64,000 nucleotides of DNA. Origin: Bifidobacterium leontopitheci (GTDB lineage Bacteria > Actinomycetota > Actinomycetes > Actinomycetales > Bifidobacteriaceae). The stretch spans positions 1 through 64,000 of the forward strand of contig NZ_WBVT01000006.1 of the NCBI RefSeq assembly GCF_009193355.1, given 5' to 3'. A program made the translations under genes and the position numbers. The notes beneath the pieces were generated by a model that worked only from the letters and a program-made list of their open reading frames with translations, was not told the DNA's origin and did not search any database. Below are positions 45,852-56,681 of the stretch, one piece after another. The first letter of the stretch is position 1, and each line of letters begins with the position of its first letter.

Positions 45852-46118
45852 TTACTTAGCGCGCTCGATAATGGACTCGAGACGCCAACGCTTGGTCTTG
45901 CTCAAAGGCCGAGTTTCCATAATACTCACGAGGTCGCCAATTTTCGCCTCGTTGTGTTCATCATGGGCCTTGACCTTCTTGGTGGAACGAACAACCTTGC
46001 CGTACAGCGGGTGGGTCGAACGCTTCTCGAGCTCCACGGTGATCGTCTTCTCCATTGCGGTGGAAACGACGTAGCCGCGGCGAACCTTGCGGAAATTACG
46101 CTCAGTAGTTTCAGCCAT
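45852..46118 (-). CDS. rpsQ: 30S ribosomal protein uS17
   Basis: 88 residues, [39 protein letters not shown] and [19 protein letters not shown]. The ATG at 46118 follows the rpmC stop by 2 bp and uses GAGGAG at the rpmC end as its ribosome binding site. Confidence 0.97.
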   Translation of the reverse strand: MAETTERNFRKVRRGYVVSTAMEKTITVELEKRSTHPLYGKVVRSTKKVKAHDEHNEAKIGDLVSIMETRPLSKTKRWRLESIIERAK

Positions 46119-46120
46119 GA

Positions 46121-46378
46121 TCACTTCTCCTCAGACTTGGTTTCGGTAGCCTCAGGCTCCTGGCTGATGCCGAGCTCACGCTCACGCAGGACGGTGTACA
46201 TCCTGGCGATGTCGCGCTTGACCGCCTTGAGGCGGGCAGTGTTGGTGAGCTGACCGGTCGCATGCTGGAAGCGCAGGTTGAACAGCTCTTCCTTGGACTT
46301 CTTGAGGAAGCCCTCGATCTCTGCGTTGGTCTTCTCGTTCAGATTCTTGATTGCGTAATCAGCGGTACCGACTGCCAT
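46121..46378 (-). CDS. rpmC: 50S ribosomal protein uL29
   Basis: 85 residues: L29 core ([40 protein letters not shown]) and a short acidic C-terminal extension. It shares 1 bp with the rplP stop. Confidence 0.96.
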   Translation of the reverse strand: MAVGTADYAIKNLNEKTNAEIEGFLKKSKEELFNLRFQHATGQLTNTARLKAVKRDIARMYTVLRERELGISQEPEATETKSEEK

Positions 46379-46797
46379 CAGATATCACCACCTTCACGTG
46401 CGATAATGCGGCACTTCATCGGAAGCTTGTCGATGGCGCGGCGCAGGGCCTCGCGGGCGACTTCCTCAGAGACACCGCCGATCTCGAACATCACACGGCC
46501 AGGGTGGATGTCCGCGATCCAGAACTCGGGAGCACCCTTACCGGAACCCATTCGGGCGCCGAGAGCGTGCTTCGTGAGCGGACGATCCGGGAAGATGTTG
46601 ATCCACACGCGGCCGCCACGCTTGATGTAACGGGTCATGGCGATACGAGCAGCCTCGATCTGACGGTTGGTGATGTAGGCCGGCGCAAGAGCCTGGATGC
46701 CGTAATCACCGAACGCGATCTCGTTGCCGCCCTTGGACATGCCATGACGGTCAGGACGGTGCTGCTTACGATATTTGGTCCTCTTTGGGATAAGCAT
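46378..46797 (-). CDS. rplP: 50S ribosomal protein uL16
   Basis: 139 residues starting [20 protein letters not shown], with [20 protein letters not shown]. Essential for tRNA accommodation. The longer frame to 46983 is rpsC in another frame. Confidence 0.97.
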   Translation of the reverse strand: MLIPKRTKYRKQHRPDRHGMSKGGNEIAFGDYGIQALAPAYITNRQIEAARIAMTRYIKRGGRVWINIFPDRPLTKHALGARMGSGKGAPEFWIADIHPGRVMFEIGGVSEEVAREALRRAIDKLPMKCRIIAREGGDI

Positions 46798-46801
46798 CAG
46801 C

Positions 46802-47623
46802 TCACTCCTTCGTTTCCGTTGCGGCAGGAGCCTCGGCGGCGCCAGCGTTCTGGGCGGCCGGTGCAGCCTCGTTCGCGGACTTCTGCTGGGAGCCTGCGCC
46901 ACGGTTGCCACGGCGCGGGCGGCGATCGCCACGACGGCCCTGACGGTTGTTGTTCTGCTGAGCCTGCAGCTCCTCGAACTCACGCTCGGTCATGTCGCCC
47001 TTGTAGATCCACACCTTGACGCCGATGCGGCCGTAGGTGGTCTTGGCCTCGAAGAAGCCATAGTCGATCAGGGCGCGCAGGGTCTGCAGCGGGACGCGAC
47101 CCTCGCGGTAGAACTCGGAGCGGCTCATTTCAGCGCCGCCGAGACGACCGGAGAGCTTGATGCGGATACCCTTGGCACCGGCGCGCATGGCGTCTTGCTG
47201 GGCCTTGCGCATCGCGCGACGGAAGGTGACACGGTTGGTCAGCTGCTCAGCGATGCCCTGCGCGACGAGCTGGGCGTCCAGCGCGGCGTTCTTGACCTCG
47301 AAGATGTTCAGCTGAACCTGCTTGCCGGTGAGCTTCTCGAGCTTGGCACGGACCTTCTCGGCCTCGGCGCCACGGCGACCGATCACGATGCCCGGGCGAG
47401 CGGCGTGGATGTCCACGCGCACGCGGTCACGGGTGCGCTCGATCACGATCTTGCTCACGCCGGCGCGCTCGAGATCCTGGTTCATGACCTTGCGGATCTT
47501 GTCGTCCTCGAGAACGAAGTCGCTGTAACGCTCGCCGACCTTGTTGGAATCGGAAAACCACTTGGAACGGTGGTTCTCAGTGATGCCCAGACGGTATCCA
47601 AACGGATTGATCTTCTGACCCAT
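46802..47623 (-). CDS. rpsC: 30S ribosomal protein uS3
   Basis: 273 residues: [20 protein letters not shown], a KH domain ([20 protein letters not shown]), S3 C-domain ([20 protein letters not shown]) and a long low-complexity Asn/Arg/Ala tail of about 60 residues. One base after rplV. Confidence 0.97.
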   Translation of the reverse strand: MGQKINPFGYRLGITENHRSKWFSDSNKVGERYSDFVLEDDKIRKVMNQDLERAGVSKIVIERTRDRVRVDIHAARPGIVIGRRGAEAEKVRAKLEKLTGKQVQLNIFEVKNAALDAQLVAQGIAEQLTNRVTFRRAMRKAQQDAMRAGAKGIRIKLSGRLGGAEMSRSEFYREGRVPLQTLRALIDYGFFEAKTTYGRIGVKVWIYKGDMTEREFEELQAQQNNNRQGRRGDRRPRRGNRGAGSQQKSANEAAPAAQNAGAAEAPAATETKE

Positions 47624-47624
47624 C

Positions 47625-47984
47625 TCAGCGATCCCCTTCCTTGTTGGCAACGATGACCGTGATGTGGCTCGTGCGCTTGTTGATGCGGGCGGCACGACCC
47701 TGGGCGCGGGCGCGGAAACGCTTGAGCGTCACACCCTCGTCCACGTAGGTGGTCTTGACGACCAGGTCGTTCTCGCGGAACGGCTCGCCGGCGCGGTCGG
47801 CCTTAACGCGAGCGTTGGCGATGGCGCTCTCCAGGGTCTTGCGCACGGGCAGTGCGGCAGCCTGAGGAGCGAACTTCAGAATGGTAACGGCTTCGGTCGC
47901 CTTCTTGCCTCGGATGAGGTCGACCATGCGGCGAGCCTTGCGCGGCGTCACGCGGACGTGACGAGCGATTGCTTTAGCTTCCAT
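47625..47984 (-). CDS. rplV: 50S ribosomal protein uL22
   Basis: 119 residues, [20 protein letters not shown] with the tunnel-loop segment ending [20 protein letters not shown]. Lines the exit tunnel. Confidence 0.97.
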   Translation of the reverse strand: MEAKAIARHVRVTPRKARRMVDLIRGKKATEAVTILKFAPQAAALPVRKTLESAIANARVKADRAGEPFRENDLVVKTTYVDEGVTLKRFRARAQGRAARINKRTSHITVIVANKEGDR

Positions 47985-47999
47985 AAGTCATTCTCTCCT

Positions 48000-48278
48000 T
48001 TAGCGGCGGGCCTTCTTGTCGTCCTTCACGTGACCCTTGAAGGTCTTCGTGGGGGCGAACTCACCGAGCTTGTGACCGACCATGGCCTCGGTGACGAACA
48101 CCGGGACATGCTTGCGGCCGTCGTGAACGGCGAAGGTGTGTCCGATGAAATCAGGGGTGATCATCGAACGACGCGACCACGTCTTGATGACGTTCTTCGT
48201 GCCCTTCTCGTTCTGCTCGTCGACTTTCTTCTGCAAGTGGGCGTCGACGAAGGGGCCCTTCTTGATGCTACGAGTCAT
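48000..48278 (-). CDS. rpsS: 30S ribosomal protein uS19
   Basis: 92 residues, [39 protein letters not shown] and [20 protein letters not shown]. Pairs with uS13 in the 30S head. Confidence 0.97.
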   Translation of the reverse strand: MTRSIKKGPFVDAHLQKKVDEQNEKGTKNVIKTWSRRSMITPDFIGHTFAVHDGRKHVPVFVTEAMVGHKLGEFAPTKTFKGHVKDDKKARR

Positions 48279-48293
48279 CTTCTCGATACTCCC

Positions 48294-49124
<831 letters not shown>

Positions 49125-49160
49125 AATGTAGTTCTTCCTTTAACTTTTCTCGGCTAGCCT

Positions 49161-49457
49161 TCAGTTGCCGAAGATGTCGATCGACTGGCCCTCGGCCACG
49201 GTCACGATGGCGCGCTTCTGGTTGACACGCTGACCGAAACCGGTGCGGGTGCGCTGACGCTTGCCGGCGCGGTTGAGGGTGTTGACGTTCGTCACCTTGA
49301 CATTGAAGATCTCTTCGATGGCCTGCTTGATCTGCACCTTGTTCGCGGACGGGGCCACCACGAAGGTGTACTGGCCGCGATCGGACAGGGCGTAGCTCTT
49401 CTCGGAGACGACAGGCTTCAGGATGATGTCATGTGCTGGCTTGTGAATAGCGACCAT
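49161..49457 (-). CDS. rplW: 50S ribosomal protein uL23
   Basis: 98 residues, [20 protein letters not shown] through [20 protein letters not shown]. Docking site of SRP and trigger factor. Longer frame overlaps rplD and is not used; gap to rplD is 5 bp. Confidence 0.97.
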   Translation of the reverse strand: MVAIHKPAHDIILKPVVSEKSYALSDRGQYTFVVAPSANKVQIKQAIEEIFNVKVTNVNTLNRAGKRQRTRTGFGQRVNQKRAIVTVAEGQSIDIFGN

Positions 49458-49462
49458 GTAGA

Positions 49463-50128
49463 TCAGGCCTCCTTGGCGGCCGGCTGGGTCTTCGCGGAGA
49501 CGAAGGCGTCGAAGCCTTCCTTCGTGAAGACGACGTACTGAGCCGTGACCACATCGTACGTGTTGAGCTGATCGGCGAAGATCGGGTGAACGGTCGGGAT
49601 GTTGCGCACCGACAGCCACTCGTTGATGTTATCGCGGGAGAAGACGACGGTGGTGAACTGATCCTTGCTCACCGGGGCGAGCGCGGCGATCGCAGCCTTG
49701 GTGGACGGCTTCTCGGAGACGCCGAAGTCCACGATGGCGACGCGACCGGCGTTGGCGCGGTCGGAAAGCACGTAGCGCAGGGCCGCGGCCTTCATCTTCT
49801 TGGGGGTGCGCTGCGAGTAGTCGCGCGGCTGCGGACCGAACACGGTGCCGCCGTGGTACCACTGGGGAGCGCGGATGGAGCCCTGACGGGCACGACCGGT
49901 GCCCTTCTGCTTCCACGGCTTCTTGCCGCCGCCGGAGACCATGCCGCGGGTCTTGGTGGCGTGCGTGCCCTGACGGGCGGCAGCCAGCTGGGCCACGACG
50001 ACCTGGTGGATCAGCGGAACATGAGCCTGGACTTCCTCGGCGGTGTGGCCGAAGAGCTCGGCAGGCGCCTCGACGGTGCCGGTGGCCTGGCCCTGGCCGT
50101 CAGTGACGTTGAACGTAACGTTTGCCAT
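49463..50128 (-). CDS. rplD: 50S ribosomal protein uL4
   Basis: 221 residues. The tunnel loop with [20 protein letters not shown] and [20 protein letters not shown] is conserved. In other bacteria L4 autoregulates the S10 operon; no such element could be proven here. Confidence 0.97.
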   Translation of the reverse strand: MANVTFNVTDGQGQATGTVEAPAELFGHTAEEVQAHVPLIHQVVVAQLAAARQGTHATKTRGMVSGGGKKPWKQKGTGRARQGSIRAPQWYHGGTVFGPQPRDYSQRTPKKMKAAALRYVLSDRANAGRVAIVDFGVSEKPSTKAAIAALAPVSKDQFTTVVFSRDNINEWLSVRNIPTVHPIFADQLNTYDVVTAQYVVFTKEGFDAFVSAKTQPAAKEA

Positions 50129-50133
50129 GATAA

Positions 50134-50790
50134 TCAGGCTCCCTTCACTGCGGTGCGGACGAGGACAATGCCGCCCTTGGGGCCGGGGATGGCGCCCTTG
50201 ACAGCGAGAATGTGGTTCTCGACGTCAACGGACATGACCTTGAGGCTCTGGACGGTGGCGGTGACGTGGCCCATGCGGCCAGCCATGCGCTTGCCCTTGA
50301 GAATACGGCTCGGGGTGGCGCATGCGCCGACAGAACCGGGACGACGCTCGTTCTTGTGAGAGCCGTGGGTACGACGGTAGGACTTGAAGCCCCAGCGCTT
50401 GATGGTGCCGGCGAAGCCCTTGCCCTTGGTGGTGCCGGTGACGTCGACGGAAGACCCCTCGGCGAAGGCATCAGCAACGGTCAGCTCCTGGCCGGGCTGG
50501 TAGTCGGCGGCGTCCTCGGTGCGCACCTCGACGAGGTGGCGGCGCGGGGTGACACCAGCCTTGGCGAAGTGACCGGCCAGCGGCTTGGTCACCTTGGTGG
50601 GATCGATCTGGCCGTAGCCGATCTGAATGGCCTTGTAACCGTCGGTCTCCTCGGACTTGACGGCGGTCACCACGTTGGTGGACACATCAACGAGGGTGAC
50701 GGGGACGAAGAAACCGTTCTCGTCCCAGACCTGAGTCATGCCGAGCTTCTTGCCCAGCAGAGCCTTGTGGCTGCCTCTCTGCGAAGTCAT
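50134..50790 (-). CDS. rplC: 50S ribosomal protein uL3
   Basis: 218 residues; [20 protein letters not shown] at the start, [20 protein letters not shown] and the [20 protein letters not shown] loop that reaches the peptidyl-transferase centre. 17 bp after rpsJ. Confidence 0.97.
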   Translation of the reverse strand: MTSQRGSHKALLGKKLGMTQVWDENGFFVPVTLVDVSTNVVTAVKSEETDGYKAIQIGYGQIDPTKVTKPLAGHFAKAGVTPRRHLVEVRTEDAADYQPGQELTVADAFAEGSSVDVTGTTKGKGFAGTIKRWGFKSYRRTHGSHKNERRPGSVGACATPSRILKGKRMAGRMGHVTATVQSLKVMSVDVENHILAVKGAIPGPKGGIVLVRTAVKGA

Positions 50791-50807
50791 AGTGGTTCCC
50801 TCCTCCC

Positions 50808-51116
50808 TTACAGCTTGATCTCGATGTTGACATCTGCGGGCAGATCAATGTGCATCAGGGAGTCCACGGCCTTCGGGGTCGGGTCCACGATGTCGATGAG
50901 ACGCTTGTGCGTACGCATCTCGAAATGCTCGCGAGAATCCTTGTACTTGTGAGGAGAACGAATAACAACAAAAACGTTCTTCTCGGTCGGCAGAGGAACC
51001 GGGCCCACCACAGTGGCACCCGCGTTCGTCACCGTCTCGACGATTTTCTTCGCCGATTGGTCGATGACCTCATGGTCATAGGACTTAAGCCTGATGCGGA
51101 TTTTCTGTCCCGCCAT
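50808..51116 (-). CDS. rpsJ: 30S ribosomal protein uS10
   Basis: 102 residues, [20 protein letters not shown] and [20 protein letters not shown]. First gene of the S10 operon; also the NusB partner in antitermination. A hairpin lies about 100 bp upstream. Confidence 0.97.
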   Translation of the reverse strand: MAGQKIRIRLKSYDHEVIDQSAKKIVETVTNAGATVVGPVPLPTEKNVFVVIRSPHKYKDSREHFEMRTHKRLIDIVDPTPKAVDSLMHIDLPADVNIEIKL

Positions 51117-51220
51117 TGCCGTCCGCCCTTTCTAGCGATTCGTTGACTATTACCATCCTGCTTGAAGGGCACCGGCGAGCATGACCCACAGGAATATCCT
51201 GCGGCCATAACCACATCAGT

Positions 51221-51266
51221 GCGTGAGCCTCAAGTCCCCCGCCGAAGCAGGCTCCTTGCCTCACGC
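51221..51266 (-). promoter_or_regulatory. Leader hairpin upstream of rpsJ
   Basis: GCGTGAG / CTCACGC outer stem with an agcct / aggct inner stem and a Gly/Cys-free G-rich loop, about 105-150 nt before the rpsJ start. It may be part of an S10-operon leader. Its plus-strand side is followed by TTTTTTT, so a terminator in the opposite direction is also possible. Confidence 0.4.
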
Positions 51267-51339
51267 TCGCTTTTTTTGATTCCAATTTCGCGAGCCCTAA
51301 ACAGGCAACTTGATAATTAAAGCATTGGGGGTGGATTAG

Positions 51340-51560
51340 GGGAATTCGGGCGTGTCGCCCGGGTGCTGTCATCTTCCCGAGCCGCTGCCACGGCTCGGCA
51401 TCGCCTAAGCGAAGCCCACCGGACTTCGCTTCATACGGCTCCGCGGGCGTGTCGCAAAGCGACCAGTTCACTGCCGTCGCCATTAGCTGTCTTCCGACAG
51501 CTAACGCTCCCCCAGTCAGCCTGCGGCTGACAGCCCCCTCCACCGAGGGGGCCGAGAAAA
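51340..51560. repeat. GC-rich repeat element with CTCCCCCAGTC end
   Basis: Contains several short palindromes (ccgagccgctgccacggctcgg, split by the loop; ttagctgtcttccgacagctaa) and, at 51504-51555, the end sequence CGCTCCCCCAGTC followed by agcctgcggctgacag. The right end matches the element at 28394 and at 57691. No gene. Confidence 0.6.
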
Positions 51561-51632
51561 GGCGGGACACCCAACCCGGAGACCCGCTAGAACACTCTTG
51601 CCGCCAAGGGGCATAAGTTCCGATTTCCACAA

Positions 51633-52412
51633 TCAGGCGAGGGACATGAGGATGCAGACGAAGGCTAGCAGGCTGGCGACGCTTTCCGTCGCTCCGGCGA
51701 CGATCGGTTTCGGCCGTCGCACCCGGAACGCCAGCGGCAGCACGATGGTGCGCAGCAGCAGCGCGATCCCCAACGCCATCAGCCACATGTTCCCGGAACG
51801 CACCCACCATGCGAGCGCCGCACCATGCCAAAGCCATGATGCGACGACATACGCCCAGCGGCCATGCTCGCGGATCATCGTCTTCACGAACAGCACCGAG
51901 CCGAACTCGACGGCGGCGTACGAGACGACGATCGCGAAGCCGTACAGCGTGACCAGCGGCGTCACATACGGGTCGACGCCGTAACCGAACGTGACCATGG
52001 GCATCAGGCAGGCCGCCATCACGGCCACGGCATCGGCCCACAGCGAACGCTCCTGCCGCAGCCATGAGGCCATACCGTCCGCGACGGCGAACATCAGGAA
52101 CGCGGGAGCCCAGACCAGCACCTTGGGATGCAGCCAGACGAACGGCACGCCCACCGCGGCCAACGCCACGCCATAGCCGACGACCGGCCATGCGAAACGA
52201 CGCCGAAGATGCGACTTCAGCCAACGGCCGCCGGTGAATTCCACGCAATAGCACAGGGCCCAGCACGCCAACGCCCACCAGGCGACGCCGTTGGTCCGTC
52301 CGGTCAGCCGCCATGCCGCGCACACGCCCATCAGCGCAGGTGCCAATGCCATCATCCAGCCGCCCGGCTGGTCGGGAATCCAATCACGTACCGTTACCTC
52401 TCGTACTGCCAT
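51633..52412 (-). CDS. YwiC-like family membrane protein
   Basis: 259 residues, about eight membrane helices. Begins with WIPDQPGGWMMALAPALMG, similar to the WxPxQHGAWAM start of YwiC-like proteins. Function unknown; membrane location is clear from the hydrophobic segments. Short A/T-rich direct repeats lie upstream. Transcribed away from rpsJ's promoter side and separated from the M1 gene by its terminator. Confidence 0.75.
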   Translation of the reverse strand: MAVREVTVRDWIPDQPGGWMMALAPALMGVCAAWRLTGRTNGVAWWALACWALCYCVEFTGGRWLKSHLRRRFAWPVVGYGVALAAVGVPFVWLHPKVLVWAPAFLMFAVADGMASWLRQERSLWADAVAVMAACLMPMVTFGYGVDPYVTPLVTLYGFAIVVSYAAVEFGSVLFVKTMIREHGRWAYVVASWLWHGAALAWWVRSGNMWLMALGIALLLRTIVLPLAFRVRRPKPIVAGATESVASLLAFVCILMSLA

Positions 52413-52545
52413 GAGCTCTACGATACGGCAGCGTCGTGCCGCGCACCAGCATCACGGCTACGTTTCCGGACGGTCATCCCGCCGCAATCGAAAACGGCTG
52501 CGTCCGTGTCGGCGTCATCGCCGGCTCACGAAACGCACATCGCAT

Positions 52546-52580
52546 ACATATATATTGGTCGCACCTTTATATATGGTCGC
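52546..52580 (-). promoter_or_regulatory. Two A/T-rich direct repeats upstream of the YwiC-like gene
   Basis: atatatattggtcgc and ttatatatggtcgc lie end to end, about 140-165 bp before the start. They could be regulator sites or a promoter; nothing else in this gap stands out. Confidence 0.35.
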
Positions 52581-52599
52581 GCCCCGGTACAGACGGCAA

Positions 52600-52647
52600 G
52601 GCGGGCGGACCATGGAGGACAAGGAAAAAGTCCATGGACCGCCCGCC
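52600..52647 (-). terminator. Terminator of the M1 peptidase gene
   Basis: ggcgggcggaccatgga / tccatggaccgcccgcc, 16 of 17 pairs, about 75 nt after the stop. No U-run. Confidence 0.6.
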
Positions 52648-52720
52648 GCCTACTGCAGGCCGGCAGGACGCCGCATGCCGGATTGCATGGGCGCCCGACA
52701 CAGCGTCGACCGCAAGGGGA

Positions 52721-55700
52721 TCAGTGTCGACGCCGTGACCTGCCTGCATGTTTGATGAGCGCCGCGCCGGCGATCAGCGCACCCACGGCGACGGCCACTA
52801 TGGAAGCCGTGGCCGAGCCGGTTTTCGACAGCTCGCGGACGCCATTCGTTCTGCCGTCTGCGGTGTGTGCTCGAGGATGGTCCACCGTGGCACCGTCGTT
52901 CGTACCGGTGTCGGCAGTGGGGGTATTGCCGTCCTTGCCGTCGCCAGGCTGCTGCTTGCCATCGCCGGAGCCGTCGCCAGGCTGCTGGTCGCCGGAACCG
53001 TCACCGGGCTGCTGGTCACCGTCACCCGGCTGACCGCCCTCGCCATCGCCCGGCTGACCGCCCTCGCCATTGCCCGGCTGCTCGGTCTCGCCACCCTCTC
53101 CGTTGGCCGAACCGTCAGGCCAGGCGGCGGGCTTGCTGGTGCCGTACAGCCAGGTCTTCGCCCAATCGTTCAGATTGACGCCGGCCTTGCCGGATGCGAA
53201 CGTCACGAACTCGGCGGTGGTCACCGCCTGCCCCTGATGCTCCTGCACCCACGTGCGCTCGATCTCGCGGAACTTCTCGTCGCCGACCGTCGCACGCAGC
53301 GCCGCCAAGGCCAGCGCACCGCGGTTGTAGGCAGCCGAGGCGCCGCCGAACAGGTCGGCCTCATCCTCGTCGCCGGTCACCGGATACTGCCACCACGCAT
53401 TGTCCGCAGCGGTGTCGTCATACAGTTTCTTCCACTTGCCCTGCACGTCAAGGCCGCTCGTGTTCTCGTAGTACTGGTCGGTGACATACGTGGCGAACGC
53501 CTCGTTGAGCCACAGATCCTCCCACGCAGCCGGCCGGGCGGTGTCGCCGAACCACTGGTGCACGTACTCGTGGATGAGCGTCTGCTCGCCGGAGAAGTCG
53601 GAGCCGGCCAGCACCGGACGGTCCTTGCCTTCCAGTCCGATGCCATTGGCCGAGGCCCCGGTACCGTCGGAGAGATCGTCGAACACGAATCCTGCGGACT
53701 CACCGGGGTACGCGCCGGCGATCTTCTCCAACTCGCCGATGTAATACGGCAGCTTGTTGAAATACGTGTCGGCCTTGTCGCGGTTGCGGTTCTCGTTCGC
53801 GTCATACGTGGTCTTGTTGACGAAACTCAGTCCGGGAATGACCTTGGTGCCGCCCTTGCCGTCGGATACGGTGATCTGCTGCGCGTCCGGATCGGCCGCC
53901 TTCGCGTCGGCGTCGCCGCGACTGCCGCCGAGCGTCGTCACGTTCCTGCTGATGTAGGCGAACTCCTGATAGGCCGCCGTGTCCTTCGACACCTTCCATA
54001 CGGTGGTGCTGGTGCCGTCCGCCTCGTTGTTCGTCACCGACTTGCGCACGCCGGCGCTGACCGCCGTGTAGTCGCTGGGTGCCGTGAGCGAAACCTCATA
54101 GGTGGCGCCGTCGGAAGGCGTGTTGTTGTTCGGGAACCAGTAGGTCGACCCCAGCGGCTCGCCGAGGACCGCGATGCCCTGGCCGTCGGTCGTCTTGAAG
54201 AATCCCTGACTGGCCTGGCCGTCAGCGAGGAAGGCATCGAGGATGCCGGTGCTGTACGGGACGGTGACCGTGAAGTCGGTGCCCTTGGCGATGGTCGAGC
54301 CGAGACGCAGGGAGATCTTGTTGTAGTCGGTGCTGTAGTCGTGCACGCCGGAGACGGACGTCACATTCACCGTGGTGCCGCCCGCGGTCACGGTGATGCC
54401 GGACTTGTCGAGCTTCTGCTCGCGGAAATCCAGCGGAATGGCCTTGAGGTCCGTGGTCGCGGTGGCGGTGATGGTCGTCGTTCCGGTCACGTTCGACTTC
54501 TGGTCGGCGGCCGCGGGATCATAGTCAACGGCGATGTCGTAATGTTTGGCGTCATAGACGTCGGTGCCCTGGTATTGGAGGAGCTTGTCGCCGGGAACGT
54601 TGTCGAGCGTGTCGTTCGTGTCGCCGCAGCCGCTGTCGTCACGGCTGACATAGGCCTGCGGCGGATTCGCGCTGCCGGAGCTCTGCACGCTCGTGCCACT
54701 GAAGAACTCGCCGATCTGGGCGCGGCCGAGCGCACGCTGCGCTTCGGTGAAATTGCCGCTGGCAAGCTCATAGTCGAGCAGGTCGCCTTCCTTCGCCTGC
54801 TCTCCGATGCCGTACTCCTTGTCGTAGACGTAGGGGTTCCAAGGCAGCTCGTAGTTCTTCAGCACGTGGATCCAGTTCTTGATGACCTCGCCAGGCTCGC
54901 CGGCCTTGTCGGTCTTCACCTGGGCGAGGAACGGGGACCGCACGCGCTTGGGGCCGGCGACCGGCTGCTTGGAGGGATCGCCGTCCGGGAAGGCGGTCGT
55001 CGTGCCGTTCGCCGTGCCGGATTCGAGGTTCTTGCCCAGCAGGGTCAGGATCTCGTTGCCGATCCAGCCGGCGGAAGGCTTCTGCCCGGCAGTGTCGGAC
55101 GAGAAGTAGGAGTCCGTCAGGCCGAGCACACGGCCATCGGTGCGGAAGTCGAACACGTACACCGGGCCGGAGTCGAAGCGCGTGGCGTTTTCGGAGACGT
55201 AGCCGATGGCGTGCTTCGAGTCGATGCACCACGAGCCGGAGACCAGCACATTATGCGTGCCGGGAGTCTTGAGGATGTCGATCAGCTCGGCGGCGGTCAC
55301 CGACTGCAGTTTGAACTTGCCGGGGTTCTTACGGTAATAGTCCGCCCCGTAGGCGGCATCGACCTTGGGCGCGGCCGCCGCGAAAGCGTCGGCGAAGAAG
55401 TCGTACTGCCCGTATCGGGTCTCCTTGCCGCCCGACACACCGGCGTCGTCGAACACCTTGGCCACGCGGTCGCCGTATGCGGCGGCGTCCTTGGAGACGG
55501 CATCCGCGTCCTTAGCCTTGAGCAGGTCCTGCGCGGCGATGGTCTTGGCCGAGTCCTCGCCGCCGTCGCGGTCGAACACCAACAGCAGCGTGTCGTCGCT
55601 GGCATAGCCGTCGTCCGCGTATTTCAGCTGCGCGGTCTTGTTGGTCGCGTCGAAGTCCTTGAGACCCGCCTTGGCGTCCTTCTTGCCGCCGTTGCCCCAC

Positions 55701-56239
55701 AGCGCCCAAGTGCCGAGGGTCTTCTGCGTATCGGCGTTCTTGAGGTCCCAAACGATGTCGGCGCCGTCCTTGCCTTCGTCGCCGCCCAGATGCGGGGCGA
55801 AGAAGTAGATCTTCTCGATGCCCTTGGCCTTGGCGACCTTGTTGATCTCAGGCAGTGCGGCCTTGGTCGAGGCGTTGCGCGGCGAGCCGAGCACGATGAC
55901 CGACTTGCCGTCCTTGCGCAGCACGCTTTTGACCAGCCGCTCGTAGGTGACGACGTCGAACACGCTGCCAGAGCCGACGCCGGGGAACTTGTCGGCGATG
56001 TAGTCGGCCGAGTCCCCCGCGACCCGTTTCGTCGTCTTGGCCTGCGTGGTCTTCGCGGTCTGCGTGGTCCGTGTTCCCGCCGCCTGCGCGACGGAGACCG
56101 GCGACCCGACGATCGCCGCCGACGACAGTCCCAGCGTCGCGGCCAGCGCGATCGCCGTGATCGCCTTGATTGATCGGATTGATCGGGGGCTAGGCGCGGC
56201 ATGGACCGCGCGCGTTGATGATTCCGGAATGTTCCTCAT
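52721..56239 (-). CDS. Cell-wall-anchored M1-family metallopeptidase with thioredoxin-like N-terminal region
   Basis: 1172 residues. Signal peptide 1-54 (long n-region, then AIALAATLGLSSAAIVG). Residues about 75-500 do not belong to M1: they contain beta-alpha segments (KSVIVLGSPRNASTKAALPE, IYFFAPHL; and NVLVSGSWCIDSKHAIGYVS) that look like two thioredoxin-type folds, the second with one Cys (C338). The M1 part follows (about 555-1060): HEYVHQWFGD with E913 gives HExxH-x18-E (H890, E891, H894, E913). The usual GxMEN exopeptidase motif is replaced by GASANGIGLE. Then a GxGD-rich linker and LSKTG, a hydrophobic helix and RSRRRH. GGGAG precedes ATG at 56239. Predicted to act on host or dietary peptides at the surface. 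Confidence 0.87.
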   Translation of the reverse strand: MRNIPESSTRAVHAAPSPRSIRSIKAITAIALAATLGLSSAAIVGSPVSVAQAAGTRTTQTAKTTQAKTTKRVAGDSADYIADKFPGVGSGSVFDVVTYERLVKSVLRKDGKSVIVLGSPRNASTKAALPEINKVAKAKGIEKIYFFAPHLGGDEGKDGADIVWDLKNADTQKTLGTWALWGNGGKKDAKAGLKDFDATNKTAQLKYADDGYASDDTLLLVFDRDGGEDSAKTIAAQDLLKAKDADAVSKDAAAYGDRVAKVFDDAGVSGGKETRYGQYDFFADAFAAAAPKVDAAYGADYYRKNPGKFKLQSVTAAELIDILKTPGTHNVLVSGSWCIDSKHAIGYVSENATRFDSGPVYVFDFRTDGRVLGLTDSYFSSDTAGQKPSAGWIGNEILTLLGKNLESGTANGTTTAFPDGDPSKQPVAGPKRVRSPFLAQVKTDKAGEPGEVIKNWIHVLKNYELPWNPYVYDKEYGIGEQAKEGDLLDYELASGNFTEAQRALGRAQIGEFFSGTSVQSSGSANPPQAYVSRDDSGCGDTNDTLDNVPGDKLLQYQGTDVYDAKHYDIAVDYDPAAADQKSNVTGTTTITATATTDLKAIPLDFREQKLDKSGITVTAGGTTVNVTSVSGVHDYSTDYNKISLRLGSTIAKGTDFTVTVPYSTGILDAFLADGQASQGFFKTTDGQGIAVLGEPLGSTYWFPNNNTPSDGATYEVSLTAPSDYTAVSAGVRKSVTNNEADGTSTTVWKVSKDTAAYQEFAYISRNVTTLGGSRGDADAKAADPDAQQITVSDGKGGTKVIPGLSFVNKTTYDANENRNRDKADTYFNKLPYYIGELEKIAGAYPGESAGFVFDDLSDGTGASANGIGLEGKDRPVLAGSDFSGEQTLIHEYVHQWFGDTARPAAWEDLWLNEAFATYVTDQYYENTSGLDVQGKWKKLYDDTAADNAWWQYPVTGDEDEADLFGGASAAYNRGALALAALRATVGDEKFREIERTWVQEHQGQAVTTAEFVTFASGKAGVNLNDWAKTWLYGTSKPAAWPDGSANGEGGETEQPGNGEGGQPGDGEGGQPGDGDQQPGDGSGDQQPGDGSGDGKQQPGDGKDGNTPTADTGTNDGATVDHPRAHTADGRTNGVRELSKTGSATASIVAVAVGALIAGAALIKHAGRSRRRH

Positions 56240-56366
56240 GTGGGCTCCCTTCCACGACCGCCCATGCGTTGATTCGCATGGACCGTCGCCACGGGCGCCC
56301 GGCCAACAGTACTGTCTGATGGTGGTACACTGCTGGACGGGTGTCCTTGTTTGTGCTCGGATACTC

Positions 56367-56405
56367 CGGGCGACCCGTGTAATTTGACCGTTTACGGGTC
56401 GCCCG
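56367..56405. promoter_or_regulatory. Perfect 12-bp inverted repeat upstream of the M1 gene
   Basis: cgggcgacccgt / acgggtcgcccg with a 15-nt loop, between the M1 gene and aldB (divergent). Possible operator, or a leader or terminator hairpin. The rest of 56240-56646 shows nothing else I can support. Confidence 0.45.
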
Positions 56406-56646
56406 TCACTATTGTTCTCTGTTTGACCTGAAATCGGGTGATGTGACCGTCCATCGTCGGATGTTGACGCTGACCCTTCTCTTCCCCCTGTTTCAAGCTG
56501 CTTCACAGCCTACTACGGTTTCGCCGGCCAACAGACCGTCGCGATATCGCAAAATCCGATAACGGTTTGAAGAACAGCGCCGATACAGTGAGCCGACACT
56601 GTGACATACGCCATATATCTCGCCGCATCACCCCGTGAGAGCGGCA

Positions 56647-56681
56647 TTGCATGGGCGTTCCCGCGGCGATATCGTGGTCGC
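56647..56681 (+). promoter_or_regulatory. Leaderless promoter of aldB
   Basis: TTGCAT (-35), exact 17-bp spacing, TATCGT (-10), then 6 nt to the GTG. The geometry places the transcription start at the start codon. Confidence 0.6.
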
